Shown: positions 21,144 through 32,630, counted from the stretch's first letter. The stretch is 64,000 nucleotides of DNA from Balaenoptera acutorostrata (GCF_949987535.1 NC_080081.1:34574428-34638427); one strand, 5' to 3'. Program-made: numbers and translations. Notes: generated by a model not told the origin, from the sequence alone.

Positions 21144-24100
21144 TAATGTAAATGTAGAGTTGCAAATTGTTACATGTTACTAAATTTGGATGTTCAGTTT
21201 TCATTTCAGTCTGTCATTTTACATATATATTATATACATATTACATAGTTTATACAGTTTGGTCAGCTATATTGTGATTGTGCCACTCCCTTTCCTTAAA
21301 GTTAATAAGCAAAGGTAAGATAACACAGTGGACTAAAAGAAGGAACGAACTTACACTTGAATGAAATTAGGGTTTCTAAGATGAGTTTTAAAATTAGAAT
21401 TTCATATTCAAGTCAGTTCACATTTATTTTCTCTCTCTCTTTCATTTTCTTTGTTGAAACTCAACTGAATCTGTGGCTTCATTTTCTTAAAGACTCCATT
21501 GCTCAAAACAGTTAAAGCTGTAGCAATAAAAATACATGTTTTTTGGAGATAACCCTCTTATTATGGTTTTGATGAGACTTGTTTTGCTGGAAATTTTTCA
21601 AAGCTTTTTTGCTATACTAATTTCATTTCCAAAGCAGTTATTTTCAAAATTTTGGTTTTTAAATACTTTTAACAGGTTTGGTTTGACTAAGAGATAAGTT
21701 ATAACCCACACAGACTGCATATATTTTTGCCTGTCATGGCATTCTTTGCCAATTATAATATCCCTTGCTTAGAGATATTTGCATTTGCAGTTGGGATTGT
21801 TGGAGAAAATTGTTTTTTCGTAAATCCAGAAGTTATAGTTAGTTGTGATTGACCTTTATTATAACATTAAGATTCATTGATGAAGAAATATTTATAAGAT
21901 GAGTAATTTAGACTGTCAATTTTTTGGAAACTTTTATTCCTCTAATGTGGTCTTTATTGGAGCTAATTGGAACTTTCTTTCAAAATCAAAATGGCCATAA
22001 ATCATACAGAATTTTAGTTGCTAGTTCCTTTACTATTTTTTCTCTGTTTAAAACTCTAGGCATAATGTAGTTAGTTTCACTTATTATTAAAGCTAAGATA
22101 AATTTCCTATGTGTTGTTAGATATAAATAATTAATACTTGATTCAGCTGACTTTGAAATGATTCATCTACTTTGCAGTGTGTGAAAGTAGGAAAAATTTA
22201 GAAATGGAAGTATATAATGTCTATGCAGCATTTCAAGAGAGCCTCCAACTCATTTTGAACAACAGGTTACAGAGGAGGTCTCAGGTAAATTTTGATGATT
22301 TCAAGCTTTTGTGTTGGTCAGTTGGAGTAATTTAGTAATTTGAATTGGCACGCATCAAATATATTAATCACTGTAAATGCAATTATGTTGGTTTATACAT
22401 AAAAAGATAATTTAGCAGAGATTATTTGCCTAGTTGAGGATCACCAGCTGGAGCTGTCCAAGTATAGAAAACTGTTTTCAATACATTTTTGGAGAAGGTT
22501 TTCAAATTACTTTTCACTTGAACTAAAGGGGATAAATACAGTCATAAACCCCTTAGAAGTTCTTATGATATACATCTTTTTATATTTGCCGCCCTTACTT
22601 TGAAAATTAAAATGTTTGAAATAGTTCCCATTAGATAGGAATTCATATTTCTGCTTTTCTTAGGTCCAAGTGAATGCCTGCAAATTGTTTTCAATACTGA
22701 AAAAACTATTCAGTCTATTTGAAGAATTTTTGCTCTACCCATCAAAATATTCTGAAAGGAAAGTGAAAACAAAAATGCAAAATAATAATCTGTCACTTAA
22801 ATTGTTAATAGAAGAGGACTGATATGGGATTAGAAAATTAGTTTTAAACAAATACACCTTAGTAAATCAGAGTCTGTCAGCCATATTTTAAAAAGAGCAA
22901 TCAATATTTGAATCTTCTGTTTGGTAATGATTACAACCAAATTTAGTTATTGTGTCAAATGCAAGTGAACATCAAAAGAACTCTGCAAAATTACTGCTCA
23001 GATACCTATTTATCTGTGCTGTCGGAACTTGTAAAATATCTTAAAACATGACAGCAAATATTTGGGGTACCAAGTTTACTAAGATACATCTTAGTAGCTT
23101 TCATTTTGTTTAAGATAGATAAATGTACAGCTATTCTCCAATTTTGACACCATAATCTATGGGAAAAGATTAAAACAAACCTGGAAACTCCTAGCACATT
23201 CTGCTCCTGCCATTTATAGAAGTATTCAGATGGTCCTGTGGCACTGCTTCACAAAATCTCCAAATAACCATTATTCCATCACCAACCCCAGATCCCAAGT
23301 ATTGAGGGAGGGACGATCAGAGCTCTCCCACTTATCCTCTGCCCATACACCCACATTCAACCTACTTACCTGGAGAAAACCAAGAATAGTAGATTTAAAC
23401 CCCATTGTTTGGATGCAGATACTGAGCCCAGAAACTTTTGGATCATACTAACAAGCAAAGGCAGAAACCTCTAACTCTTGACTCAAAATCCAAACCTCTT
23501 TCCTCATCTTGTGAAACTGACTGATGTATTATGACTGAGTTTTCAGTTCTTCATCAACATATTTAGAACTCTTATTACTAGGGAGGTGAAATAATAAATG
23601 AGAAAATGGTGTATATCTGCTTTGGAATCATTTTAAATGAATAAAAACTACATTGATATAAGCCACACTCACTACAATGATATTTGTCACATGTTATTAT
23701 CTAGGCATACCCCTCTTTCAATTTTCAACCAAATTTCAACCCATTTCCTATCAAGAAAGCTATTAAATAATTGTTTTCATGTTCAGTATGATTTAGTCAC
23801 AAGAGACTGCAATTAGAAATCCACTGGAATTTCACATGTAAGGGACCCCATCTCACAGTCATTGAAAGGAAATGCCATTTTATGAATTATTTTTTAAAAT
23901 AAAGAAACAAGCAATCCTATGTTTCTATCCAAAGATATGAAATCTCATAGGAAATCTGCATTTGTTATCAGTCTCAGGAAGCTTCAAGGTGGGGGAATCT
24001 AGTGTTATGAGGAGAAAGCAAAAATATATGGAACTTAAAATCATCAAGAATGTCACTAAGAAAAGCAAAAGGAAGATGATTTCCTCATTTTATCCTGTGT

Positions 24101-24549
24101 TACTATACATAATATAGAAACTTGTTTATAGCAAATGGCATATGCTGGCTGCATACTGCTAAGGAATATTCCCTTCTAATAAAATATATAAATTACTCAG
24201 AATAATAACTTATATACTGGAATAAAGGTAACTTAAAGGTATAAACTTATAATTGCCTAAGAGCATAGTTTCTAATTTTATCCTTATAATAAATATCATT
24301 ATAATAGATACACTATTCAAAGGAATTATTAAAGCATTCAGACATATACTCATAACTTTAAGTGTCTATATTAGACCCCTTAAGAAGTAAAATGCTTTAA
24401 TACACTGTTAAGAATTTTCATCTAAAATCTTTTATATGGACATTATATATTTTTTCCAACAAAATTTTAGGGAACGAAAAATACTCATAGAATTTCTGAA
24501 TTGTTTTATGATATTACAAAATAAATAACAAGATAAGTTAAAAAAAAAA
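21144..24549. other. Unique AT-rich stretch, 3.4 kb
   Basis: No repeat family is recognised with confidence. An octamer atttgcat lies at 21,777-21,784 in a locally complex block. The 23,220-23,460 part is slightly GC-richer, with an open frame of 73 codons lacking any domain, and may be a very old unnamed repeat. A short A-run (24,540-24,549) served as the target for the SINE that follows. Confidence 0.35.
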
Positions 24550-24917
24550 TCATTGGGACTTCCCTGGTGGTGCAGTGGTTAAGAATCCGCCTGCCAATGC
24601 AGGGGACACAGGTTCGATCCCTGGTCCAGGAGGATCCCACATGCCACGGAGCAACTAAGCCCGTGTGCCACAGCTACTGAGCCTGCACTCTAGAGCTCGC
24701 GTGCCACAACTTCTGAGCCCATGCACCACAACTACTGAAGCCCACGTGCTCTAGGGCCTGTGCTCTGCAACAAGAGAAGCCACCGCAATGAGAAGCCCGC
24801 ACAATGCAATGAAGAGTAGCCCCTGCTTGCCGCAACTAGAGAAAGCCCATGTGCAGCTATGAAGACCCAACGCAGCCAAAAATATATATATATATAGATA
24901 TATATAATAATTCATTG
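24550..24917 (+). mobile_element. CHR-2-type SINE, long form
   Basis: The tRNA-like head starts at 24,556 (ggacttccctggtggtgcag) with the B-box-like ggttcgatccc at about 24,611-24,621. The body is the longer form that repeats the 'ccacaactactgag' motif several times (agctactgagcctgcactct, acttctgagcccatgcacca, aactactgaagcccacgtgc) and ends agacccaacgcagcc. The tail is an (AT)n-rich microsatellite at 24,878-24,908. A short direct repeat tcattg flanks it (24,550-24,555; 24,912-24,917). Likely older than the short-form copies. Confidence 0.88.
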
Positions 24918-26109
24918 CACTGCAAATTTAGTGAAACAAAATTGGGAGAAAATAAGGACTAGTTTTTTTTTTAATCTTCAAAGGACTAGGTGATTATTTT
25001 TGTTCTCTTTGAGATAGTGGCTGAAAATGAAAAATTGAGATTGACCCTTAATTGTAACATTGCTATCAGAAGCCTCTAACATCAAGCTGATTTTAATGTA
25101 TACAAAGTCATATAATTATAAAATTTGGAATACCCCTAGTTACCAAATGAATAAAAGTGGCATTTAAGTGTTTGGCCCTTTAATCCAGAGCCCTTAGTAG
25201 ATGAAAATATGTTCATCTTTTACCTCCCCTAGTGATAATTATAATTGTATTGTTGGCTCACATTTCTTGACTCTTGTGTAATTTAGCTCTGTCAGCATTA
25301 ATCTCTTGGCTGTTCACATCAGTGGAACTAAATGTCTGCTTAATATTATGTAGGTTAGATGGTTGTCATCCTAGTTGGGGAAAAGCAATGAAAGAATTTA
25401 CCGTGGTATTAATCAAATGTATTATAAGGGCACCGGGCATAATATCTGAACATTTATACTACAGTGAAATCAGATTTTATCACTTGCGTGTTTGGAAATA
25501 GAATTTTACTTTCTTCATGTAGAGGATCAGTGATGGATTTGTTTCTTAAATATCCATAGGTTACTTTTCCTTATTTTTCCAACCAGTGTTATTATTGTTT
25601 ACTGTACAGTATTTATAACAGGAAATAGCAGAGGATCATCAAGAGAGATGCTTTTTATAAAGCAGATTTACATTTTCCTTTCAGTATCTGATCACAGTTA
25701 TATTTATCTGGGGGTAGGAACATTCTGACAGGTATGGGGGGGAACTGCTTTATATAAAGTCACTACTGCAGGAAAATGAACCTTTTGGTAAAGACATCTT
25801 AGTTTGAAATGATAAGTAAAGTACAGAGAACATAACTATGTGCTATTATGTTATCATTTTATTACCTTTATGTTGATCTTGATCTTTTATATGGATAGCA
25901 AAGCATTGGCAAAGGAAGACTAAATAGAGACATTTGTATAATACATCTTCGGCTGCAGTGTAATCCTTACATCGAGGACTAGTTAGCAAGCAAAGGATTC
26001 ATATTTCATTAAAATACAAAGAGTATTCTTTATAGAATCTGAAAACTTAAACACTGTAGAGTGCTTTGGAATTTTAAATGAATGGTTTCCATTTATATTA
26101 CATTTTAAT
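24918..26109. other. Unique sequence; candidate conserved block about 25,260-25,500
   Basis: The 25,260-25,500 block has complex non-repetitive sequence with cagcattaatctcttggctg and gcttaatattatgtaggtta and reads unlike decayed repeat. An open frame of 75 codons crosses it without any domain. The rest is ordinary AT-rich DNA. Confidence 0.3.
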
Positions 26110-26300
26110 TTACTTAGTCAAACACATTTGTTAAACATGATTATGAGCTGAGCCTTGAACCAGACATAATGGCTGAAAATAGGGCAGCAACGTGTGTCTT
26201 TTGCCTGAGAGACAGAAGAGATCATATTTGGAGAATGGAAAAGGATGCTGTTCAGAGGAAAAGATTTACGACTTAATAAGACAGCAGGCAAATAAATATT
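26110..26300 (-). mobile_element. LINE-2 scrap
   Basis: The order acacatttgttaaacatgat, tgagctgagccttgaaccag, then tggctgaaaatagggcagca resembles an L2 tail region in reverse (ttattgagcacc...gatacagcagtgaacaaaac). The match is weak. Confidence 0.35.
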
Positions 26301-26344
26301 ATTGATAGGTCGGTAGGAACCCAAACTTCTTATACTGCCAAGCT

Positions 26345-26745
26345 CTCAGAGTTCATCTCTTTCCTTTCTCTCCCTTACAAGCTGAAATCCAGCCATACTG
26401 ACTTTCCTTTGTTTTCCTGATCAGAACAAAGTTGTTAGGTTCTTTGTACTGGCTATCCATTTGCCTGGAACTCTTCCCTCTTTTATTCCATAGCTGGTAG
26501 CTTCTTAATACTTAAGCCTCACCTTCTTAGAGAAGAAGTCTTCCTTGCCCTACTAATCTAAAGGCACCATTTTCATAGTCTATTCATCGATTTATTTTTG
26601 TCTTTCTCTGCCCAGAACTTTCCCTGGTAGGTACTGGGTTGACCAAGAAGTTCGTTCAGGTTTTTCCATAACATCTTATAGAAAAACCTGAATGAACTTT
26701 TTGGCCAGCCCATACACTTTCAATAAATGTTGAATGAATGACAAA
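26345..26745 (+). mobile_element. LINE-2 3' end, split by a mariner-type mini-element
   Basis: Sense L2 boxes are visible: tttgcctggaactcttccct (26,460), gcctcaccttcttagagaag (26,517), a catagtctattcatcgattt stretch, ccctggtaggtactg, and then the tail caataaatgttgaatgaatg (26,721-26,740). Between the last two lies the palindromic element 26,634-26,712 with TA on both sides. Removing it joins the L2 boxes ggtaggtac and actttcaataaatg at normal spacing, so the mariner inserted into an existing L2. Confidence 0.65.
26634..26712. mobile_element. Mariner-type MITE, 79 bp
   Basis: A near-palindrome. The left arm reads gggttgaccaagaagttcgt and continues to ccata. The right arm is its reverse complement with about five mismatches over 36 bases. 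A small loop lies near 26,670-26,678. Flanking TA dinucleotides (26,632-26,633; 26,713-26,714) are the hallmark of Tc1/mariner insertion. The ends resemble the mariner terminal repeat known from cetartiodactyl genomes. No transposase remains, so it is non-autonomous. Transcribed, it would fold into a long hairpin. Confidence 0.85.
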
Positions 26746-27468
26746 ACAGCAAAGATAAATACAGGAATAAAGGTGGAAACAGTCATTATAGTTCAGTGAG
26801 GCTTCAAGGGGCAGTTACTTTTTAAATCCAATTTTGATGGAAGAAGAGATGGTAACTCCTCTCTCACCCAACCGGAAAAATATTGATAATGACATAATAC
26901 ATACAAAGCATGGAGGCTGTGAGGACAGTGTAGACAATATCAGGCAGTCTTGACTTCTGGAAGAGAATCTATGCATTTAACTCCAGCACAACAAATAATT
27001 TTAATGTGTCTGTTACATATGCATGAAATTGTAACATGAATACAAATGTAATTAGTTGGTGAGAATTTGGGCTAAGAAGTTGGTCAAGGGGCCAAAAAGC
27101 CAAAAGAAGAGGCTTGGAGATGCTACGGTAAGATAAAGGAGCTGTGGTATTCCTTGAGCAACAAATCCTATGAAGAAATAAGCCATTCTCATATTAGGTC
27201 AAAGGCAGCCTTTCAAAGGTGGCCTGCAAAGGTTTCATTTATTTTTCTTCTTGAAAAGTAGCACCAGAGGTTGCATTTACACAGAAGAAGGAGCCTCTTT
27301 TAAATGCAAATAATCATAATTTAAGCTTTTAACCTTAATTATCAGTTAAATTCTCGCAGGGTTTAGTTGACTGTTGAAAGCAAGATACTAAAAACTGTGG
27401 ATGACCGAGGTGATGGGTTTAAATATCAATGGGAGGAGTAAGAGCAGCTAAGAAAGAAAGGTCCACTG
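26746..27468. other. Unique sequence
   Basis: No repeat or exon is recognised. The sequence is AT-rich with scattered purine-rich pieces, such as gccaaaaagccaaaagaaga near 27,092. Confidence 0.35.
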
Positions 27469-27761
27469 AAAGTGGAGACATAGGAGCTTCCCTGGTGGCG
27501 CAGTGGTTGAGAATCTGCCTGCCAATGCAGGGGACACGGGTTCAAGCCCTGGTCTGGGAAGATCCCACATGCCGCGGAGCAGCTCGGCCCCTGAGCCACA
27601 ACTACTGAGCCTGCGCGTCTGGAGCCTGTGCTCCGCAGCGGGAGAGGCCGCGATAGTGAGAGGCCCGCGCACCGCGATGAAGAGTGGCCTCCGCTCTCCG
27701 CAACTGGAGAAAGCCCTCGCACAGAAACGAAGACCCAACACAGCCAAAAAAAAGTGGAGAC
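27469..27761 (+). mobile_element. CHR-2-type SINE, short CpG-rich form, with TSD
   Basis: Head gcttccctggtggcgcagtg, with an A-box-like tggcgcagtggt at 27,496-27,507 and a B-box-like ggttcaagccc at 27,539-27,549 (one change from ggttcgagccc). The body contains gagcctgcgcgtctggagcc and ccgcgatagtgagaggcccg, ending caacacagcc plus a short A-run. The direct repeat aaagtggagac (27,469-27,479; 27,751-27,761) is the target-site duplication. High CpG retention suggests a young copy. Open frames on both strands (98, 117 and 123 codons) are SINE shadow frames, not genes. Confidence 0.92.
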
Positions 27762-28360
27762 GTGAGAACTGCCAAGTTATAATTTTCCGGAAGCTTGCTT
27801 TGCTATTACTCAAAATCATCTTGCCCGATGATCTTTATTTGAAAAGTAGTGGGTAAGATAGATAGTACTTGGGAGATGTTGACAGAGGAACCAGTTATTA
27901 GGAAATAAGCGTCTACTTAATGAAATAGCAAATGAAATGAAAAAGAAACGGTATCTTTGAATACATGACTAACTGGACTTGGGATGGAGAGTGTGTTACA
28001 GTCATGGGAATCATTGATTTTCAGATTAGAAAGAGGCCTCAGCAGTGAGTGAGCTAAAACCTGTACCAAATGCCAGTTGTCTGTTTTACAGTATCCCTGA
28101 TAATTTGAATAAGTGGTCCAACTTCTGCTTGACGTCTGAAGGGACAAGGATCTCAGAAGAAGATAATTTTTGCCTCTATCTCTCTCTCAACAGGCCCTTC
28201 CTATGTTTGGCCGAAATACTCTTCCCCTTTATCTTTGAGCTCAGACATAAAAGGAATGAATTTAATCTGTCTTTTATTTGGTTACCTTATATTAAATGTT
28301 GTAAGGTTCCTATTATGTTCTAATCTCCTTTCAAAGCTTTTATTTTTCATGTGGACCATA
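27762..28360. other. Unique sequence
   Basis: No repeat family is named. Open frames of 76-92 codons occur on both strands (27,917-28,323) without domains. A coding role is not supported because both strands are equally open and no splice context is convincing. Confidence 0.35.
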
Positions 28361-28731
28361 CCATCTCCTTTTTTAAAAATTTATTTATTTTTTATTTTTG
28401 GCTGCATCGGGTCTTCGTTGCTGTGCGCGGGCTTTCTCTAGTTGCAGCGAGCAGGGGCTACTCTTTGTTTCGGTGCGCAGGTTTCTCATTGTAGTGGCTT
28501 CTCTTGTTGCAGAGCATGGGCTCTAGGCGCGTGGACTTCAGTAGTTGTGGTGCGGGGGCTCAGTACTTGTGGCTCACGGGCTCTAGAGCTCAGGCTCAGT
28601 AGTTGTGGCACACGGGCTTAGTTGCTCTGTGGCACGTGGGATCTTCCTAGACCAGGGCTCGAACCGTCGTCCCCTGCATTGGCTGGCGGATTTTTAACCA
28701 CTGCGCCACCAGGGAAGCCCCCATATCTTCT
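28361..28731 (-). mobile_element. CHR-2-type SINE, long form
   Basis: A reverse copy with its A-rich tail at 28,371-28,400 and its head ending ccaccagggaagccc at 28,720. The body is the longer form: it keeps gcttcagtagttgtgg-like repeats (gtggacttcagtagttgtgg, ggctcagtacttgtggctca, caggctcagtagttgtggca). The candidate TSD is imperfect (ccatctcctt at 28,361-28,370 against ccatatctt at 28,721-28,729), consistent with an older insertion. The head has tttttaaccactgcgccacc near 28,691. Confidence 0.88.
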
Positions 28732-30029
28732 CTTTCCTCTTCTTTTGTTCTGAATTTTGAACCCTTCAAACCTGTATTTATTCTTTTCTGGTATATGCTA
28801 AGTGATCAATGATTTTTTTTCAAACATCAGGATTCAACAGCCCTGAATAGCAGCAGACAAGGTCAGAATGGCTTACCCTCTCTAGTTCTGGTTACTCTAA
28901 TTAACACTCATTGTCACACTTGATTTCTGGGATTTTTTTTTTTTTATTTCTTTGAATTATTAATTCCTTATATTTTTAGCTGAAGAAAGGAAAGGGATGT
29001 TAGTCTCATCTAAACATCTGAGATTTGAGTGGAAATAATGAGCCTAATGATTCATATGGCAAGTGTCAAACGTAACTGTACATCCAATGGGATATAGCAA
29101 AGAATAGGCTATCATTGAATTCAGAAATGGTGGGAATCTGAAAGAAACTAGATTTTTTTTCCTTTGACTTTATATTTATCTTCCCCCAAAAGTTGTCATG
29201 AAATGCACAGTTTACATTATGAAAGAAAACTTAAATACTATTTAATGTAAAAACATTAAAAAGTATAAATGAGAAATAAATCTAAGAGATGGAGTTATAC
29301 TTGAGCATGGACTAATAGAAATGAAATTTTATAATACTTGACCCTTTGTTTCTTACAAACTAAGTGCCAGAGATAGAAGCATGGAGTGTGTGTGTGTGTG
29401 TGCGTGTGTCGCGCGTGCACGCACGCACGTGCGCATGATTACATACTCAGGTCCTTGCAATATCTGAGAGACTGTATTTTCATTTCTGGTCATCACCTTA
29501 GCAAACTAATCAATGAGGCATGAACTGCTATCTGCAGTGAAAGAAATGAAAAATAAACCAGAGATAATCCCTCAGTTAAAAGGTTATTCTGTGTGATAAA
29601 AGCTATTTTGTTAATTTATTTACTTACTGGTACAGTGAGATAAAGTGAAAGTACAATTAGGGAATTCTCGTTGAAAGGATTTTAAAGGGCAATGATGACT
29701 TAATATTTTGTGTTATTTGATTGACACAAGAGTATTTTTAAACAAAAATTTTTTGTAGCACATAAAATTCTAAATTGTCTTGCTTTAGTTCATTGTGTAT
29801 TTTAAATTTCATACATAATTACATAACATAATTGATTATTCAATAAAAATAATCCTTAGATGAATCCTAACATTTATTATATCTCTTAACTTAATGAAGG
29901 ATGGTTATTTTTCAGAAAGGTGGTTCCTGTATTTTAATGTATCCTGGTAATTTAATATATAGTGTATAATTTTTTGAAATATTAATTTATTTCTTCTCCA
30001 GGTGATTTATCCTACAAATATAACTTTAT
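28732..30029. other. Unique AT-rich sequence with a Z-DNA-prone tract
   Basis: No repeat family is recognised. A T-run lies at about 28,932-28,945. The notable feature is the GT/GC tract described separately at 29,384-29,438. Confidence 0.4.
29384..29438. repeat. (TG)n and CG-rich alternating purine-pyrimidine tract
   Basis: A (TG)n run passes into cgcgcgtgcacgcacgcacg and then tgcgcatg. From about 29,410 to 29,438 purine and pyrimidine alternate without a break, with many CpG steps, and the segment is nearly self-complementary. This is the classical Z-DNA-forming composition. Confidence 0.85.
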
Positions 30030-30865
30030 TTTTCAGTTAGTTGCCAGACTGTGTTGAATTCTGGAGAAATATAAATAAGTAGAACATAGTTATTGCATTT
30101 AAAGGCTTCGTGTGCCTAGACAGAAATGATACATAAATTATTATACTGACTTGGTAAGTATTATGGATGTGGGTGGAAGCTGGTGAGCCACATGTACATG
30201 GGAGATTAGGGAAGGAATTGATGTAAACTGGCTCAGGGTTTCTCCCATGGACAATTGATGGAAAGGGCATTTTAGGCAGAAGGATTAGCATCTCCAAAGC
30301 AAGGATATATGAAAGTAATTAGGTACCAACTACAGACTGAGGGTGGGAAAGTTTTGAGAAATTATACTGGAAAGAAATTGAGATGTTAGATTTTAAAGTT
30401 AAAGGGTCTGGTATGCTATGATAAGAAATCTGGTGAGCTGTGGAAGATTTGCAGAATGCACTGAAGGTGCTGGAATGTTTTTTCTGTATAGATCACTTAG
30501 GTCAGTACACTACAGGGACACAAGGGAAAGGACTTGAGATAAGGCAGGAGCCATGTGAACGAAGAAAAGGGTGAATTAAGAAATATCATAGGTAGAATCA
30601 ATAGAATCTGGTGACCATCGAATTGAGGAGTAGAAATTACACTAAAGGGGATAGAGGAATTGGGATCACCCCTGTATCTGGCTTTGGAAATTGGATACAT
30701 TATGGTTTATTAACAGATATATGGAATACAATAGGTAATGTGATACAGGTTCAGGGTGAAAGATAAAAAGTTTACTTTTGACATACTGAATTTGAAGTGC
30801 TTGTGACATCTTCAGATGTCCAGTACACCAATGGAAAGACAGCTTTGGAACTCAAGAGAAAAGGG
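30030..30865 (-). mobile_element. LINE-2 fragment, about 0.8 kb
   Basis: Read in reverse, L2 landmarks are collinear. The plus strand shows ttgccagactgtgttgaatt, acataaattattatactgac, ggcattttaggcagaaggat (L2 'ggaatgctcttcc' box), gatacaggttcagggtgaaa, and then gacatactgaatttgaagtg followed by cttgtgacatcttcagatgt (L2 'acatctaataggcatctcaaa' box). It ends against the rearranged L1. Its 60-86-codon open frames are meaningless. Confidence 0.6.
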
Positions 30866-31968
30866 ATTCCATATATATGTGTTAGCATACGGTATTTGTT
30901 TTTCTCTTTCTGACTTACTTCACTCTGTATGACAGACTCTAGGTCCATCCACCTCACTTAAAAGCTTTTGCACAGAAAAGGAAACCATAAACAAGACAAA
31001 AAGACAACCCTCAGAATGGGAGAAAATATTTGCAAATGAAGCAACTGACAAAGGATTAATCTCCAAAATTTACAAGCAGCTCATGCAGCTCAATATCAAA
31101 AAAACAAACAACCCAATCCAAAAATGGGTAGAAGACCTAAATAGACATTTCTCCAAAGAAGATATACAGATTGCCAACAAACACATGAAAGGATGCTCAA
31201 CATCACTGATCATTAGAGAAATTCAGATCAAAACTACAATGAGGTATCACTTCACACCAGTCAGAATGGCCATCATCAAAAAATCTACAAACAATAAATG
31301 CTGGAGAGGGTGTGAAGAAAAGGGAACCCTCTTGCACTGTTGGTGGGAACGTAAATTGATACAGCTACTATGAAGAACAGTATGGAAGTTCCTTAAAAAA
31401 CTAAAAATAGAACTACCATACGACCGAGCAATCCCAGTACTGGGCATATACCCTGAGAAAAACATAATTCAAAAAGACTCACATGCCACAATGTTCATTG
31501 CAGCTCTATTTACAATAGCTAGGACATGGAAGCAACCTAAGTGTCCATCGACAGATGAATGGATAAAGAAGATGTGGCACATATATATGGAATCTAAAAA
31601 AAAAAAAAATCGTTCTGAAGAAGCTAGGGGCAGGACAGGAATAAAGACGCAGACGTAGAGAATGGGCTTGAGTACCTGGGGAGGGGGAAGGGTAAGCTGG
31701 GACAAAGTGAGAGAGTGGCATGGACATACATACACTACCAAATGTAAAATAGATAGCTAGTGGGAAGCAGCCACATAGCATAGGGAGATCAGCTCCGTGC
31801 TTTGCGACCACCTAGAGGGGGCGGGATAGGGAGGGTGGGAGGGAGACGCAAGAGGGAGGGGATATGGGGATATATGTATACGTATAGCTGATTCACTTTG
31901 TTGTACAGCAGAAACGAACGCAACATTGTAAAGCAATTATACTCCAATAAAGATGTTAAAAAAAAAAG
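30866..31968 (+). mobile_element. L1 LINE, 5'-truncated and internally rearranged
   Basis: The main body (30,960-31,968) runs in sense from within ORF2 through the 3' UTR to a poly-A tail after ctccaataaagatgtt. The first part (30,867-30,958) is inverted: it is the reverse complement of the L1 segment just before the 3' UTR (sense ...acagagtgaagtaagtcaga...). The body lacks this very segment: around 31,583-31,593 it jumps from gtggcacatatata to tatggaatct. The 3' UTR holds a strong G-rich tract. A target-site duplication was not clear. The 3' UTR type fits a lineage-specific cetartiodactyl L1. It sits directly beside an L2. Confidence 0.85.
30960..31601 (+). pseudogene. L1 ORF2 (reverse transcriptase/endonuclease protein) C-terminal remnant, broken
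   Basis: ORF2p of L1 supplies endonuclease and reverse transcriptase. Only the C-terminal part is present here, including the cysteine-rich region ([14 protein letters not shown] at the end of the first open piece). The frame stays open from the junction at about 30,961 to a TGA at 31,371-31,373, where the related copy at 51 kb has TGG (Trp). It then reopens in the same frame to about 31,601. Normal C-terminal codons are lost through the internal deletion near 31,590. It cannot give a functional protein. There is no N-terminal endonuclease or polymerase core, because the element is 5'-truncated. Confidence 0.8.
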
Positions 31969-32565
31969 AAAACATTTCTAATTTTTTAGAAGTTTGTTTT
32001 AATCATTGATGAATTAGACATCAATTTCATTTTTAAGCTGATCTAGAAATTATTTTGGGGTATAAACTTTTCCATCTAAGAACTAGAATTTTGGTTACTT
32101 TTTCAGAAACAAGGGCCAAAGAAAGTTAATATTTAGAGCCCATTAATTCTCCTACTAAACTGAAAGTTACCTTTTTACTTGTCTAGTCTATTTGAGTTCC
32201 TTTTCTCACTGGAAAATACTCTTCATTTATATAATCCATATGCACTGATAGGTATTGACAGCTATTAAAATTCCTGTTTGATGTCTTTACTCAGTGAAAT
32301 CAGGCAGGGAAGGAGGAAGAACAGTAGCATTAAAATAGAAATGGGATGAAGATAATGGCACAAATTGGGAAACTACATTTTTAGATTGGAAAAATGTACC
32401 CTTGGAAATCAGAGAATACACTGAGTTAGCTTTTCCTGTACTTTCACTGTTCACATTCTCCTTATTAGGCACCTTATGATATTATTACCTTCTTTGACTA
32501 TTTTATTTCAGATTTTAAAATGTCATCTGCCACGGCATCGCTTGAACTTGTTAAGGAAGGGAAGA
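31969..32565. other. Unique sequence
   Basis: No repeat or exon is recognised between the L1 tail and the MIR pair. Confidence 0.4.
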
Positions 32566-32630
32566 TGTGGCTTCCAAAAGTTTAAGTGACTTGCCAAGGT
32601 CACACATCTAATAAGTGACAGCTTCCTTCT
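32566..32630 (-). mobile_element. MIR SINE core fragment
   Basis: The words aagtttaagtgacttgccaa, ggtcacacatctaataagtg and acagc match the reverse complement of the MIR core almost base for base (sense: cacttactagctgtgtgaccttgggcaagt). Only the core is left. Confidence 0.65.

Noticed and set aside
12962..26798. A shared 17-base word, gtcattatagttcagtg, at 12,962 and 26,782
   Set aside because: The match does not extend on either side, so it is more likely chance or a trace of a repeat too decayed to name.
27496..27549. tRNA-like A and B boxes in SINE heads that could suggest tRNA genes
   Set aside because: The heads lack a complete cloverleaf and continue directly into the SINE body; they are tRNA-derived promoters inside retroposons.
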